NCBI RefSeq assembly: GCF_000143685.1
Contig: NC_014328.1
Span: forward strand, 4,154,001 to 4,218,000
DNA from: Clostridium ljungdahlii DSM 13528
GTDB taxonomy: Bacteria > Bacillota > Clostridia > Clostridiales > Clostridiaceae
Direction of reading: 5' to 3'
DNA: 64,000 nucleotides
Position numbers and translations under genes: made by a program. Of this stretch, positions 1-9,952 are shown one piece after another. The notes under the pieces were generated by a model. It did not search any database. It saw only the letters and a list, made by a program, of their open reading frames with translations, and was not told the DNA's origin. The first letter of the stretch is position 1, and each line of letters starts with the position of its first letter.

Positions 1-3000
1 TTAAATCCCTCTGGCAAATTTTTATTTATTATAGGATAGCTCATATATTCTTCCAGTGATTCTTCTGTAAGCCACATGTATGCCACTAAATTCCCGCTAT
101 CAACTGTAGATATAAATCTAGGCCTTAGAGGAACTTTATTTTTTATGTCATACCAATTATAAAAATGTCCTCTATACCTTTCTAAGGATTCCATATTGGA
201 TATTATATGGTGGAGTCTATATATGAGCTCTTTTATGCCTATATATCCTAAGTCGTAAGCAACTATATTAGAAGAAATCCCCATAGCCATGTTAGTAGGA
301 GAAGTTCTGTAGGCTACTCCCTTATACGGTTCTTCCTGATAATTGTCCGGAGAAAGCCAATTACTTTCAGGTGATATAAAATCTTCAAAATAAGCCCAAG
401 TTTCTCTTCCCAATCTTCTCAATATATCTTTTTCTTCCTTATGAATATCTTCCTCAGTATTTTTTCTCTCATTGCTTATATTAAATGCAATCCACGGTGA
501 AAAAATCCAGATTATACAGGAAGGTACTACCAAAACAGCATCTTCTACAGAGCTTCTAAAGCCCAAAAAAGCTATAATAATACCTAATGCACTGCCTATC
601 CACATAGACCTTAAATAACTTTCCAATCCCTTTTTACAAGTGGCCTCTGCATCTGCTGCAGTCTGCCATTGGAGCAAATTTTTTTTACTTATAAAAAGCC
701 TGTAAAGAGTTCTAATTATAGCATCCAACATTAAATACGCCTGATAAGGTAGAAAACTTAGTATTAGAAAGAATTGTTCTACTACAGTTTTAAAATTACT
801 TATTTTACCTGAAAGTCCATTTCCCCTTATAGGAGAAACTACTGTTTCAGATACGTCAAAAAGTATAGGTGAAAGTATTGAAACAAAGGCTACTACCAAA
901 AAATCATTTAAATTTTTAAATAATGTCATAGACACTATAATTAACACCATTACGGAGGGTGCTATAATGCTTCTTCTTAAGTTATCTATTATCTTCCACT
1001 TTGATAACCTATTTAAAGAACTTTTTTTAAATAACCAGGGAAGCAGCTGCCAGTCTCCTCTTACCCACCTATGAAGTCTTTTACAACTGGTATTATAGTA
1101 AGCAGGATATCCATCTACAAGTTCTATATCAGTCACAAGAGCAGCTCTTGTATAAGATCCTTCTAAAAGATCATGGCTTAATACAGAGTTTTCGGGTATT
1201 TCACCTTTTAAAACACTGTTAAATACATCTACATCATAAATACCTTTACCCGTAAATATACCTTCGTCAAATAAATCTTCATACACATCAGAAATAGCAT
1301 TTGTATATACGTCTATTCCTGTTTCGCCTGAAAATATACTGGAATGAAGCGTTTTATTTGCACTTAATACACTGACACTTACTCTAGGCTGCATAAGGCC
1401 GTGTCCCCTTATTACTTTTTTACCGTCACGATTCAGATAAGGTATGTTTAGGGGATGAGCCATAGCTCCTATGAGAAATCTAGCTGTATCTTTAGGCAAT
1501 TTAGTATCTGCATCCAAAGTTATAACATACTTTACATCATATAAATTTTTTATGTCACCACTTATAACATCATAACTTGTATTATCACTTCCCCTTATAA
1601 GAGAGTTGAACTCCATAAGCTTTCCACGTTTTCTTTCCCATCCAATCCACTTTCCCTCTTTCTCATTATATTTCCTAAACCTGCTTAAAAAATAAAATTT
1701 GTCTTTTTGCCCTTGAGAATATTGCTTATTTAATTTTTCTATTTCATTTAAAGCTGTATCTACTATTAATTTATCATCTTTCTCTTCTCTTTCAAGGCTA
1801 TCCTTAAAATCACCTAATAGTGCAAAATACAAATTTTTTTCTTCATTTGCTAGATAATAAACCTCTATATCACCTATAAGTTTTTTAACCTGCTTAATAT
1901 CGTTTATAATAGCAGGTATTACTACTACCGTACTAAACTTTTCAGGTACACCATCTCTAAATTCAATTTTAGGTATAAACCTGGGTTTTACAAGCTTATT
2001 TACACTCCAGTTGAATATAGATATAAATATATCACTTAAAGGTATAAAGAGTACAATTGCTCCTAATATATATTTCCACAAAGATAAATTGTCTACATAA
2101 AAATTTATACCACTTATGAGCGCATCTAGAAAAATAGTTCCAAATACAATACTACCTATATAGAAGTTAACCGTTATCTTATTTCGAGCTTTGTAATGCA
2201 AATTTTTATATTCTCTTGTACTGTTTTTTATTTTTTTCTCAAGACAGCTTATACCCTTATCGATTAAATAATACCCTACATGTTTTTCGTATTCTTCTCC
2301 ACAAGCTTCTTTTGCACACTCTATAGCCTTCTTGGCTATAAAAGATTCAGGTATGTTTATATTTTTAGACATTTTCTCTATTCTATGTCTGTAATAATCC
2401 TTAGACTTAAAATCCATTTCACTGTAAATTCCTGCAGGATCCATTTTCAATATTTCTTCTACGTAGGACAATCTTTCAAAATTTTCTTTCCAGTTCAATG
2501 CAGATATTTCTACCATTCCACTTATGGAATTTTCCATAGAAATCTGGCATATACCCTGCTTTTGGTGATTTATATTTACCATCCTTTTAACGCTGCTATC
2601 TTCTTTATCTAGCTCTTCATCTATCCAATTGTATATTTCAGCATTTCTTATAAAATTATCCCTTAATGTTTTAATGAATCCTTCTGTAAAATGGGGTGTA
2701 AATTTAATATTTTTATCCTTTAACTTATTAATTATTTCATTTTCATTCTCTTTAGAATTTATAATATCCTCTGCTTCACTTTTTGCCCTCTTTCTTTCTT
2801 TTTGCATAAATACCATACGATCAGTTATACTACTTATATTTTGAATCAAAGCTATCCTTATCATTATAGGTATTGCCCAGAGTTCTCCACTTCTTAATAT
2901 TGTGTTTTCCTGATATGCATTTATGAATGTCTCTATGGTATTTTCTTTTACAGTTCCCTGAGTCTTTGATAACATTTCCCTAGCAATGTAGTATATTCTA

Positions 3001-3428
3001 GGGAAGCCTTTCATAGTGCCTTCAGTCATTACAGGAAGATTTTTATAATATTTTTCAGACATATTATTTTTTATATCTTTGTATTCCTTTTTTACCAGAT
3101 ACAAATTATCTAAAAGCCATTCGGCACAGGATACTATTTCCTCTCTATCTTTAATTTCCTCATCAAAAAAATTGTATCCAGCTAAAATTCTTCCATAACT
3201 TTTATCCAAACTCTTTATTAATTGCTTCTTGCAGCTTCTTCTTTGAACTGCAGACGGAACAGTTGATATTTCTCTAGCATATTTCTTTAATTCTTCTCTA
3301 TCAACAATTAGTGTAGAAATATCCTCTCCTACATTTTCATTTCTACAATCAACCCTATTGAGTTTGCTATAAGTCATCATGAGCAATAAAATTATCCCTA
3401 TACCTATAATGCATACAATGTAAAGCAT
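1..3428 (-). CDS. Cyclic beta-1,2-glucan synthase-like glycosyltransferase (GT84/GH94 type), N-terminal part, cut by window edge
   Basis: This is an open frame of about 1,142 codons that runs off the left edge, so only the N-terminal part is seen. It starts at ATG 3428 behind an AGGAAAGG ribosome binding site and opens with a membrane helix (MLYIVCIIGIGIILLL). Membrane helices and a processive glycosyltransferase core follow. The core shows TLDADTKLP (the DxD-like donor site), VLSHDLLEGSYTR and RLHRWVRGDWQ. Near the edge are GHFYNWYD and STVDSGNL, typical of the glycoamylase-like domain in NdvB/cyclic glucan synthases. Such proteins are about 2,800 residues long, so more than half lies outside. 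The likely role is synthesis of a beta-glucan at the cytoplasmic membrane; the exact product in clostridia is unproven. Confidence 0.85.
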   Translation of the reverse strand, partial: MLYIVCIIGIGIILLLMMTYSKLNRVDCRNENVGEDISTLIVDREELKKYAREISTVPSAVQRRSCKKQLIKSLDKSYGRILAGYNFFDEEIKDREEIVSCAEWLLDNLYLVKKEYKDIKNNMSEKYYKNLPVMTEGTMKGFPRIYYIAREMLSKTQGTVKENTIETFINAYQENTILRSGELWAIPIMIRIALIQNISSITDRMVFMQKERKRAKSEAEDIINSKENENEIINKLKDKNIKFTPHFTEGFIKTLRDNFIRNAEIYNWIDEELDKEDSSVKRMVNINHQKQGICQISMENSISGMVEISALNWKENFERLSYVEEILKMDPAGIYSEMDFKSKDYYRHRIEKMSKNINIPESFIAKKAIECAKEACGEEYEKHVGYYLIDKGISCLEKKIKNSTREYKNLHYKARNKITVNFYIGSIVFGTIFLDALISGINFYVDNLSLWKYILGAIVLFIPLSDIFISIFNWSVNKLVKPRFIPKIEFRDGVPEKFSTVVVIPAIINDIKQVKKLIGDIEVYYLANEEKNLYFALLGDFKDSLEREEKDDKLIVDTALNEIEKLNKQYSQGQKDKFYFLSRFRKYNEKEGKWIGWERKRGKLMEFNSLIRGSDNTSYDVISGDIKNLYDVKYVITLDADTKLPKDTARFLIGAMAHPLNIPYLNRDGKKVIRGHGLMQPRVSVSVLSANKTLHSSIFSGETGIDVYTNAISDVYEDLFDEGIFTGKGIYDVDVFNSVLKGEIPENSVLSHDLLEGSYTRAALVTDIELVDGYPAYYNTSCKRLHRWVRGDWQLLPWLFKKSSLNRLSKWKIIDNLRRSIIAPSVMVLIIVSMTLFKNLNDFLVVAFVSILSPILFDVSETVVSPIRGNGLSGKISNFKTVVEQFFLILSFLPYQAYLMLDAIIRTLYRLFISKKNLLQWQTAADAEATCKKGLESYLRSMWIGSALGIIIAFLGFRSSVEDAVLVVPSCIIWIFSPWIAFNISNERKNTEEDIHKEEKDILRRLGRETWAYFEDFISPESNWLSPDNYQEEPYKGVAYRTSPTNMAMGISSNIVAYDLGYIGIKELIYRLHHIISNMESLERYRGHFYNWYDIKNKVPLRPRFISTVDSGNLVAYMWLTEESLEEYMSYPIINKNLPEGF

Positions 3429-3524
3429 AAAAAATCCATCCTTTCCTGTGAAAAAGAATTTTGCTTTGATTATTGTTCCCAATAAAACCACAAAATATTA
3501 ATTCACACTCAGGATGGATTTAAA

Positions 3525-4820
3525 TTATAACATTATTTCATTTTCTATTAGATCATCAAAGGTTTGTCTTTTAGCAATTAGCCTTGCCTTTCCTTCCTTT
3601 ACTAAAACTGCTGCAGGTTTTGGAATCTTATTATAATTACTAGACATAGAATATCCATAAGCTCCTGTGGTAAACACAGCTAATATGTCACCGCTTCTGC
3701 TTTCCGGGAGCTCCACATCTTTTATCAATATGTCTCCCGATTCGCAGGATTTTCCCGCTATGGTAACTGTTTCTTTTACACTGTCATTTACTCTATTTGC
3801 TAAAACACATTCGTACTTTGCACCGTACAAAGCTGGCCTTATATTGTCTGCCATACCTCCATCTACAGATACATATTTTCTTACACCTGGAATATTCTTT
3901 ATAGATCCTACGGTATAAAGAGTTGTTCCCGCATTACCAATTATAGACCTGCCAGGTTCTATCACAAGAATAGGAAGTTTTAAATCAAGCTCTTTAGCTT
4001 TTTCCTTTGCCTTTTGAAGTATAATACTGCAAAAATCTTCTACAGATTTAGGCTTATCTCCTTCTGTATAGTATATTCCAAATCCGCCGCCAAGATCTAA
4101 TTCCTCTACTTCACGGCCCAATTCATCTTTTATTTTTTTTACTAGATTTAACATAATCTCAACTTCGTCTTCATAAGGTTTGGTTTCAAATATTTGAGAA
4201 CCTATATGACAGTGGATTCCAACAAATTTTAAATTAGGAAAATCAACTGCACTTTTTATTATATTCATAACTTCATTATTTAACATTGTAAATCCAAACT
4301 TAGAATCTATTTGACCAGTTTTTATATAGTCATGGGTATGAGCCTCTATTCCTGGTGTCACTCTAAGGAGTATTTCTTGTATTTTCCCATATTTCTTTGC
4401 TGCGGAATTTATCTTTTCCATCTCATAGAAATTATCTACTACAAACTTACCTACTCCAAGTTTTACTCCCATATCTATTTCATCTAAAGTTTTATTATTT
4501 CCATGAAAATAGACTTTTTCCATAGGAAAGCCGCTTTTTAGTGCAGTATACAATTCTCCATCTGATACTACATCCAAATACAATCCCTCACTGTTTATTA
4601 TCTGACACATAGCCAAAGTTAAAAAGGCTTTACCTGCATAAGTGACCTTATTAGCTTTATCAGCCTCGAAAGATTTGTAATATCTCCTGCACCTATCCCT
4701 TACTAATTCTTCATCCATTACATAGAGAGGAGTCTTAAATTCTTTCACTAATTCCCCCGTACTCATCCCACCAATGTATAAAACATTGTTTCTGATCTCC
4801 ATACTACCCATCATTTTCAC
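3525..4820 (-). CDS. lysA: Diaminopimelate decarboxylase
   Basis: This 431-residue PLP enzyme decarboxylates meso-diaminopimelate to lysine, the last step of the pathway. The PLP lysine lies in TYAGKAF near residue 64. HCHIGSQIFE, the glycine-rich GGGFGIYY phosphate-binding loop, EPGRSIIGNAG and the active-site CESGDIL near the C-terminus are all present. The start is a GTG at 4820 placed 8 nt after a perfect AGGAGG; two in-frame ATGs follow within six codons. It lies 85 nt downstream of lysC and is probably in the same lysine-riboswitch-controlled transcript. Confidence 0.96.
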   Translation of the reverse strand: MKMMGSMEIRNNVLYIGGMSTGELVKEFKTPLYVMDEELVRDRCRRYYKSFEADKANKVTYAGKAFLTLAMCQIINSEGLYLDVVSDGELYTALKSGFPMEKVYFHGNNKTLDEIDMGVKLGVGKFVVDNFYEMEKINSAAKKYGKIQEILLRVTPGIEAHTHDYIKTGQIDSKFGFTMLNNEVMNIIKSAVDFPNLKFVGIHCHIGSQIFETKPYEDEVEIMLNLVKKIKDELGREVEELDLGGGFGIYYTEGDKPKSVEDFCSIILQKAKEKAKELDLKLPILVIEPGRSIIGNAGTTLYTVGSIKNIPGVRKYVSVDGGMADNIRPALYGAKYECVLANRVNDSVKETVTIAGKSCESGDILIKDVELPESRSGDILAVFTTGAYGYSMSSNYNKIPKPAAVLVKEGKARLIAKRQTFDDLIENEIML

Positions 4821-4905
4821 ACTGGTTTCCTCCTAAAAGTTTTTAAATATGCTCTTAATTTCATAAGCATACTCCGAATATACGTCAAGATTTATCCGAA
4901 TAAAA

Positions 4906-6108
4906 CTATAAATTAAATTCTTTTGCTACTAAGTTTATAGTTTTCATTTTATCTTCTTGTTTTATAGCACAAGTAATTCTTATCTCAGATGTAGTTATCA
5001 TCTTTACACCTATATTGTTTTCTTTAAATAATTTAAGCATCTTTGCAACTACTCCAGAAGTAGTTTTCATTCCTATACCAACTACTGAAAATTTAGTAAT
5101 GTTTTCATCTATATCAACCTTAGTTTTTTCATTGAAATAACTTTTTAAAATAGTAAGACAATCTTTTAAGTCAATTTTTGGTACAGTAAATGATATATTC
5201 ACCTTTCCACTTACAGGTGCAGTTTGGCTTATCATATCTACATTTACTCTTTTTTCTGCTATCTTCTCAAATAAATTGGAAATAATGTTTATGTCGTTAT
5301 CAATATTTGTTAGCGTTATTGCTGCATCTTCATCACTTGTTGCAAGTCCTGTTACTGGTTTACTCTCTAAATTCATACTATCTACCCCCTTAATAACTGT
5401 TCCTCTTATATCACTATTGCTTAATCCCACATATACGGGTATATTATACTTTTGAGCTAATTCTATAGATCTAGAATGCATAACTTGAGCACCTAAACTT
5501 GAAAGTTCAAGCATTTCCTCATAATCTATTTCATCTAGTTTTTTAGCATCTTTATATTTTCTAGGATCTACACTGTATATGCCATCTACATCTGTATATA
5601 TCTCACAACTTCCTTTTAGTTTTACAGCTATTGCAACAGCAGAGGTATCTGACCCTCCTCTTCCTAGAGTAGTTATATCTCCTTTATCATTTATACCCTG
5701 GAAACCTGCTGCAATTACAACTTTTCCTTCATCCAAACTTTTCTTTATTTTTTTTCCATTTATATCACATATAAGAGATTTGCCATATTGTCCACTAGTT
5801 TTTATGCCAATTTGATAAGCTGTATAACTTACAGCATCATATCCTAAATCTTTTATAGCCATAGCAAGCAGTGCACAGGACATCATTTCGCCAGTAGACA
5901 AAAGTGCATCTAATTCTCTCTTATCTGGGGTATCTGTAATTTTTTTTGAAAGGGCTATTAAGTCATCTGTAGTATCTCCCATAGCTGATACTACAACTAC
6001 TAGACTATCTCCATTTTCAACCCTACTAACTACCGTCTTTGCTACATTTTTTATCTTCTCTGGAGTTCCTACTGAACTCCCTCCATATTTCTGAACAATA
6101 ATTGCCAT
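4906..6108 (-). CDS. lysC: Aspartate kinase, monofunctional, with C-terminal ACT domains
   Basis: This 400-residue enzyme phosphorylates aspartate, the first step toward lysine, threonine and methionine. The N-terminal amino-acid kinase domain carries VQKYGGSSVG (residues 5-14), the sugar-kinase-like GRGGSDTSAVA loop and TDVDGIYSVDPR. The C-terminal 130 residues form ACT regulatory domains. An upstream ATG at 6138 is in frame, but ATG 6108 is preferred because GGGAGGAG lies just before it. The lysine riboswitch leader indicates that this is the lysine-responsive isozyme. Confidence 0.96.
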   Translation of the reverse strand: MAIIVQKYGGSSVGTPEKIKNVAKTVVSRVENGDSLVVVVSAMGDTTDDLIALSKKITDTPDKRELDALLSTGEMMSCALLAMAIKDLGYDAVSYTAYQIGIKTSGQYGKSLICDINGKKIKKSLDEGKVVIAAGFQGINDKGDITTLGRGGSDTSAVAIAVKLKGSCEIYTDVDGIYSVDPRKYKDAKKLDEIDYEEMLELSSLGAQVMHSRSIELAQKYNIPVYVGLSNSDIRGTVIKGVDSMNLESKPVTGLATSDEDAAITLTNIDNDINIISNLFEKIAEKRVNVDMISQTAPVSGKVNISFTVPKIDLKDCLTILKSYFNEKTKVDIDENITKFSVVGIGMKTTSGVVAKMLKLFKENNIGVKMITTSEIRITCAIKQEDKMKTINLVAKEFNL

Positions 6109-6145
6109 AATACTCCTCCCTAAATTGTTTGTTATCAATGAATCT

Positions 6146-6190
6146 TATAAAAAAATAGTGCAGTAAAGGGACACAACACCTATACTGCAC
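6146..6190 (-). terminator. Rho-independent terminator of the lysC lysine riboswitch
   Basis: On the minus strand, GTGCAGTA and TACTGCAC pair with additional CC/GG pairs and are followed by a U tract. It lies between the aptamer and the lysC ribosome binding site, as expected for lysine-induced premature termination. Confidence 0.85.
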
Positions 6191-6254
6191 AAATATGCAT
6201 GGTCGTGTACCTTTGTAGCTCTCCACTAAAAGTATATCCATTAAATCATATAAA

Positions 6255-6415
6255 ATGAATATGCCTTTTCAATGACAGCTTTGAACATATTATGTACAAA
6301 GCCAAAAACAGTTTCGCCAAACTAGTTTTTTCGGCTGCAGCTCCTTTCTTTATTTTTCAACGTCCGCCGACTAAAAATAAATACTGATAGTTACAGCACC
6401 TCTACCCTAAGGTAA
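6255..6415 (-). promoter_or_regulatory. Lysine riboswitch (L box) aptamer
   Basis: The minus strand carries the L-box signatures in order: GGTAGAGGTGC near 6405-6395, CAGTATT, GGCGGAC, GAAAGGAGCTGCAGCCGAAA, and a closing CTGTCATTG near 6278-6270. Their spacing matches the five-helix lysine aptamer. It precedes lysC-lysA with an intrinsic terminator in between, so high lysine should switch the operon off. Outer helix boundaries are approximate. Confidence 0.93.
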
Positions 6416-6436
6416 CTAATTTATTAAATTGTTCTA

Positions 6437-6465
6437 AGTTTATCACAAATATCTAATGATTTCAA
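6437..6465 (-). promoter_or_regulatory. Predicted sigma-A promoter of the lysC leader
   Basis: TTGAAA (6460-6465) and TAAACT (6437-6442) are separated by 17 nt on the minus strand, a short distance before the L-box. The -35 box ends right at the 3' end of hydE, so lysC has its own promoter. Confidence 0.6.
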
Positions 6466-7503
6466 CTATTTTTTTACTCTAAATCCTTTAGAACCAGATA
6501 TGACCCTTCCTATAGTAATTATTTTACCGGTTATACAATCTCTGCATTGGGCAGGAGTATCCCCTGTGCAAATTTTACCTGGATATAGTGCATAAAGCTT
6601 CCTATATACACCTTCCGTTACATTTGGCATAACTACATTAGCTCCACTCTGAAGAGCTATAGTCCTGCCTCTTGGATTTAAAGTTTCCATAGCTGTTGTA
6701 CCAGGAAGATTAATATCTGGCATAATCAGTCTGCTTATAGCCATAACTTTAAGAGCATTTATAAACGTTCCACCTTTTTCATCTCTTAAAGGCGTATCTG
6801 CATTTGGAATAAAAGGCCCTACTCCTACCATATCTGCATCTATTTCTTTAAAAAATAATATATCCTCTGCAAGCGACTCAAAAGTTTGGCCAGGAAGACC
6901 TATAAGACATCCTGTACCAACTTCATATCCTAACTTTCCAAGATCTTTCAAGCAGCGTTTTCTATTTTCATAACTCATCCCGGGGTCCATTTTTGCATAC
7001 AGTTCCGGATCCGTAGTTTCTATTCTTATTAAATATCTATCTGCTCCAGCTTCTTTAAAAGCTTTATACTCCTCAAAAGTTTTTTCACCTATGCTTAGAG
7101 TTACAGCTATGTCCATTTTCTTCATATTTGATATTATGTATTTTAGCTTATCTACAGTATAGTAATCGTCTTCTCCAGACTGCAAAACAACTGTTTTATA
7201 GCCGTATCCTACTGCTTTTTTTGCTAATTCGATTATTTTATCCGGCTCTATTCTATATCTTTTGATATTTTTATTATCACGTCTAAGTCCACAGTACATG
7301 CAATTTCTTTTGCATATATTAGAAAATTCTATCAGTCCTCTTAAATGTACTTCATCCCCTACATATTTTTTTCTTACTCTGTCTGCCGCTTTAAAAAGTT
7401 CTTCATTATGTTCGTTACTGTTAAATAATTCAACTATTTCACTTTTATCAAGTGTATGATTCAATTCAGCTTTTTCAATTGATTCTAGTAATTTATCCCC
7501 CAT
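6466..7503 (-). CDS. hydE: [FeFe]-hydrogenase H-cluster maturase HydE, radical SAM
   Basis: This 345-residue radical SAM enzyme helps build the diiron subcluster of [FeFe]-hydrogenase. The 4Fe-4S/SAM motif is CKRNCMYC near residues 64-71. YGYKTVVLQSGE, the GLIGLPGQT barrel strand and NLPGTTAMETLNPRGR match HydE rather than biotin synthase or HydG. The C-terminal CTGDTPAQCRDC holds the cysteines of an accessory cluster site. No hydF, hydG or hydrogenase gene lies in the window, so maturase genes are probably dispersed. It has no close operon partner here. Confidence 0.93.
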   Translation of the reverse strand: MGDKLLESIEKAELNHTLDKSEIVELFNSNEHNEELFKAADRVRKKYVGDEVHLRGLIEFSNICKRNCMYCGLRRDNKNIKRYRIEPDKIIELAKKAVGYGYKTVVLQSGEDDYYTVDKLKYIISNMKKMDIAVTLSIGEKTFEEYKAFKEAGADRYLIRIETTDPELYAKMDPGMSYENRKRCLKDLGKLGYEVGTGCLIGLPGQTFESLAEDILFFKEIDADMVGVGPFIPNADTPLRDEKGGTFINALKVMAISRLIMPDINLPGTTAMETLNPRGRTIALQSGANVVMPNVTEGVYRKLYALYPGKICTGDTPAQCRDCITGKIITIGRVISGSKGFRVKK

Positions 7504-7528
7504 AGATCATGTCTCCTTTATCAAGTGA

Positions 7529-7668
7529 TTCTTAGGTTCAGATGGAGTTTGCTTATAAGGATGACTTTCTCCAGCTGAACCTAAGAAGAACTTATCCAGC
7601 CGCGTAGCAGTGCTTATCCCCGACTTTGGTAGAATATGGGGTGTTAGCAATGGTAGCGATCGGATAAA
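7529..7668 (+). ncRNA. Structured intergenic element, copy A of a repeated family
   Basis: A 5' hairpin (TTCTTAGGTTCAG paired with CTGAACCTAAGAA) is followed by a core at 7592-7667. The core has an outer helix TTATCC/GGATAA, an inner helix from GCAGTGCT to AGCAATGG with one mismatch, a CCCC/GGGG apex stem and the single-stranded motifs GCGTAGC, GACTTTGGTA and GGTAGCGATC. The same architecture recurs at 18.5-18.7 kb (minus) and 36.35-36.5 kb (plus). It is read antisense to the flanking hydE and helD genes. I do not recognise the family. Confidence 0.6.
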
Positions 7669-7713
7669 TAAACACTAAGCTTCAGGATAATTGATTTAAA
7701 CCTGAAGCTTAGT
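7668..7713 (-). terminator. Terminator downstream of helD
   Basis: ACTAAGCTTCAGG pairs with CCTGAAGCTTAGT in a 13-bp perfect stem just after the helD stop codon, followed on the minus strand by a short U-rich run. Confidence 0.75.
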
Positions 7714-7719
7714 AAACTT

Positions 7720-9849
7720 TTAATTAATCGAGGAAGTCTTATACACATATAATTCATGCAGCGCCCTTGTAGCCATTATATATTTTAATGTATTTTCATT
7801 TTTTTCACAGGTATCTATCATTATAACCGCGTCAAATTCTAAACCTTTGGCAAAATAACTTGGAAGTATAACTTCGCCGCTGGAATAAATCATATCTTCT
7901 CTATCAAGCACATTTATATGAATTCTTGCTTTTATTAAATTACCTATAGCTTCCGTGTCTTTTAAATCCCTGCAAATTATGGCTATACTTTCATAACCTC
8001 TTTCTTTTAATTCTACAACATTATCTAGTATTTTGTCCACAAGTTCTTTGGAATTATCTACCCTTTTTTCCACAACTTTTTTTCCACTTCTAACTAGAGG
8101 TACGGTTTTATCCCCTTCTAGATATTTATTAGCATAATCAATTATCTCATTTGTGGATCTATAGCTTTTATTTAATGAAAAACGCTTTATCTCTAAATCC
8201 GGGAGTATGTTTTCCAATTTTTCCACGGCAGGTGTCTCTTTTGAAAATATAATTTTCTGATTGGTATCTCCTACTATAGTAAAAGATTTACACTTTGTAA
8301 GTTCATAAATAACCCGAAACTGCAGCGGAGAATAATCTTGTGCTTCATCTATCACTATATGTCTTACTTCATCTCTATATCTTAGCCCTTCCAGCTTTAT
8401 TTTTAAATATAAAATAGGAGCTAAATCATCATAAATCAGCAACTTATTTCCATTAAAATCATTGTATAATGTAATCACATCAGGATTTTTAAGCCAGATT
8501 AACTTATTTTTTTTGATATTAATTACTTCTTTTATTACATCTCTTATACCATTTCGTCTTTTGTACTCCAGCTCATTTCCACAATCATTTAGTTCACTTT
8601 CCGTTAGACTCTTCACCTTATTTTCATATTCTTTTTGTATAGATATTATTAGCCTGTTTCTTTCATCCCTTACCTTTGAGTATATGACTCTTTTTATCCT
8701 GGCACTTCTCTTAAATAGAGGCATATCTTTAAAATAATAATTAAGCATCTTATCTATGTCTTCTCCAGACATTATAAGTTTATCGTAAAAAAACACATCC
8801 TCTATCTTAAAACAATCTTTTTCCAAACTGCCAATAAAATTATCTATATCCTGCACATATTGTAAAGAACCCTTATACTTAATTTCTTCAGAAAAATCTT
8901 TTTGGTGACTTAATACTTTTTCCATATAATCCTTAAAATCCATTATATAAGGCACATTTAGAATATCCTCTGCAAATTCTCTAAAAGTAGTTTGAGTAAC
9001 CTTTTCCTCTCCTAAACTTGGAAGTACAAGTGATATATAATCTATAAATATGCTATTAGGACCTAATATCAGTACCTTTCCTTGAAGAACCTTTCTATAA
9101 TTGTATAATAAGTAAGCTACTCTATGCAGTGCTATAGTAGTTTTTCCACTTCCTGCTACTCCATTTACCACAATAGCCCCTGTTCTAGGCTGTCTTATTA
9201 AATTATCCTGTTCTTTTTGTATAGTCATTACAATATCTTTTAACTTTTCACCAGCATTTTTGCTAAGTACCATTTGCAAGATTTCATCTTTTACATCTAT
9301 ACTGGAATCAAACATACCTACTAGATTAGATTTTTTTATAATAAATTGTCTCTTAGAAAGCACTTCTGTTTCTACTTCTCCCATAGGAGATGTATATTTT
9401 ACAGTTCCCAGCTTACCTGCATAAAACAAAGAAGATACAGGTGATCTCCAGTCAATTACAATAGGTTCGTAACTTTTCCTTCCTGTCACACCAAACCTAC
9501 CTATGTATATTTCTTCCTCTCCATATTCATCCTGAAATTTTACCTTACCAAAATAAGGTGAATTGCTCAGTATGGTAAGTTCTTTTATGCTTTTATTTAC
9601 TAGCCTATACTGTTCTTCCTTTTCGTACATTTCATGGTTAAAATATTCTATAACTTTGTCTTCATCATCTTCGTACTGTTCCAAATTTTTTTCTCTTAGC
9701 TTTAAAATATAGTCTATTACTTTTTTTCTACTCTCAATGTATTCTAAAATTTGTACCTCAATTTCTTTTAAGACTTCTTTTAATTTTTCCCTTTCAAGAT
9801 CCAGCTCGACTTCCTTCTCCAATTCCTTTTTTAAATCGTCTCTATACAT
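7720..9849 (-). CDS. helD: UvrD/Rep-like helicase, RNA polymerase recycling factor HelD
   Basis: This 709-residue SF1 ATPase is of the HelD type, which removes stalled RNA polymerase from DNA. It has a long charged N-terminal coiled-coil arm (residues 1-80), as HelD uses to reach into the polymerase channel. The IVIDWRSPVSSLFY motif, Walker A GVAGSGKTTIALHR near residue 231, the DEAQDYSPLQ box and a C-terminal ATRALHELYV follow. The start is ATG 9849 behind GGAG. In several Gram-positive bacteria HelD-class proteins protect against rifampicin; that role is not shown here. Confidence 0.88.
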   Translation of the reverse strand: MYRDDLKKELEKEVELDLEREKLKEVLKEIEVQILEYIESRKKVIDYILKLREKNLEQYEDDEDKVIEYFNHEMYEKEEQYRLVNKSIKELTILSNSPYFGKVKFQDEYGEEEIYIGRFGVTGRKSYEPIVIDWRSPVSSLFYAGKLGTVKYTSPMGEVETEVLSKRQFIIKKSNLVGMFDSSIDVKDEILQMVLSKNAGEKLKDIVMTIQKEQDNLIRQPRTGAIVVNGVAGSGKTTIALHRVAYLLYNYRKVLQGKVLILGPNSIFIDYISLVLPSLGEEKVTQTTFREFAEDILNVPYIMDFKDYMEKVLSHQKDFSEEIKYKGSLQYVQDIDNFIGSLEKDCFKIEDVFFYDKLIMSGEDIDKMLNYYFKDMPLFKRSARIKRVIYSKVRDERNRLIISIQKEYENKVKSLTESELNDCGNELEYKRRNGIRDVIKEVINIKKNKLIWLKNPDVITLYNDFNGNKLLIYDDLAPILYLKIKLEGLRYRDEVRHIVIDEAQDYSPLQFRVIYELTKCKSFTIVGDTNQKIIFSKETPAVEKLENILPDLEIKRFSLNKSYRSTNEIIDYANKYLEGDKTVPLVRSGKKVVEKRVDNSKELVDKILDNVVELKERGYESIAIICRDLKDTEAIGNLIKARIHINVLDREDMIYSSGEVILPSYFAKGLEFDAVIMIDTCEKNENTLKYIMATRALHELYVYKTSSIN

Positions 9850-9883
9850 ATTACTATCTCCATTTCATAAGTTACCCATTAGG

Positions 9884-9945
9884 CATTTTCAAAGAAATAA
9901 CCATTGAGTATTCTATCCTATTTTCTTCCAAATGCCTTAGAGTAG
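9884..9945 (-). terminator. Possible terminator downstream of ftsH
   Basis: AAGGCATTT and AAATGCCTA arms flank a long AT-rich loop between the ftsH stop and helD. The stem is short and the loop is large, so it is a weak candidate. Confidence 0.35.
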
Positions 9946-9952
9946 TCCATAA

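Noticed and set aside
6133..6149. GTTATCAATGAATCTTA shared with 36334-36350
   Set aside because: A 17-base match in AT-rich DNA of this length can arise by chance, and no wider homology surrounds it.
6026..6241. Open frame of about 71 codons on the minus strand overlapping the lysC start
   Set aside because: It overlaps lysC in another frame and lies over the riboswitch terminator; it has no independent support.
7592..7667. Known riboswitch (cobalamin, c-di-GMP, Moco) for the repeated structured element
   Set aside because: None of the consensus motifs of these classes fits, and the copies lie beside unrelated genes in both orientations.
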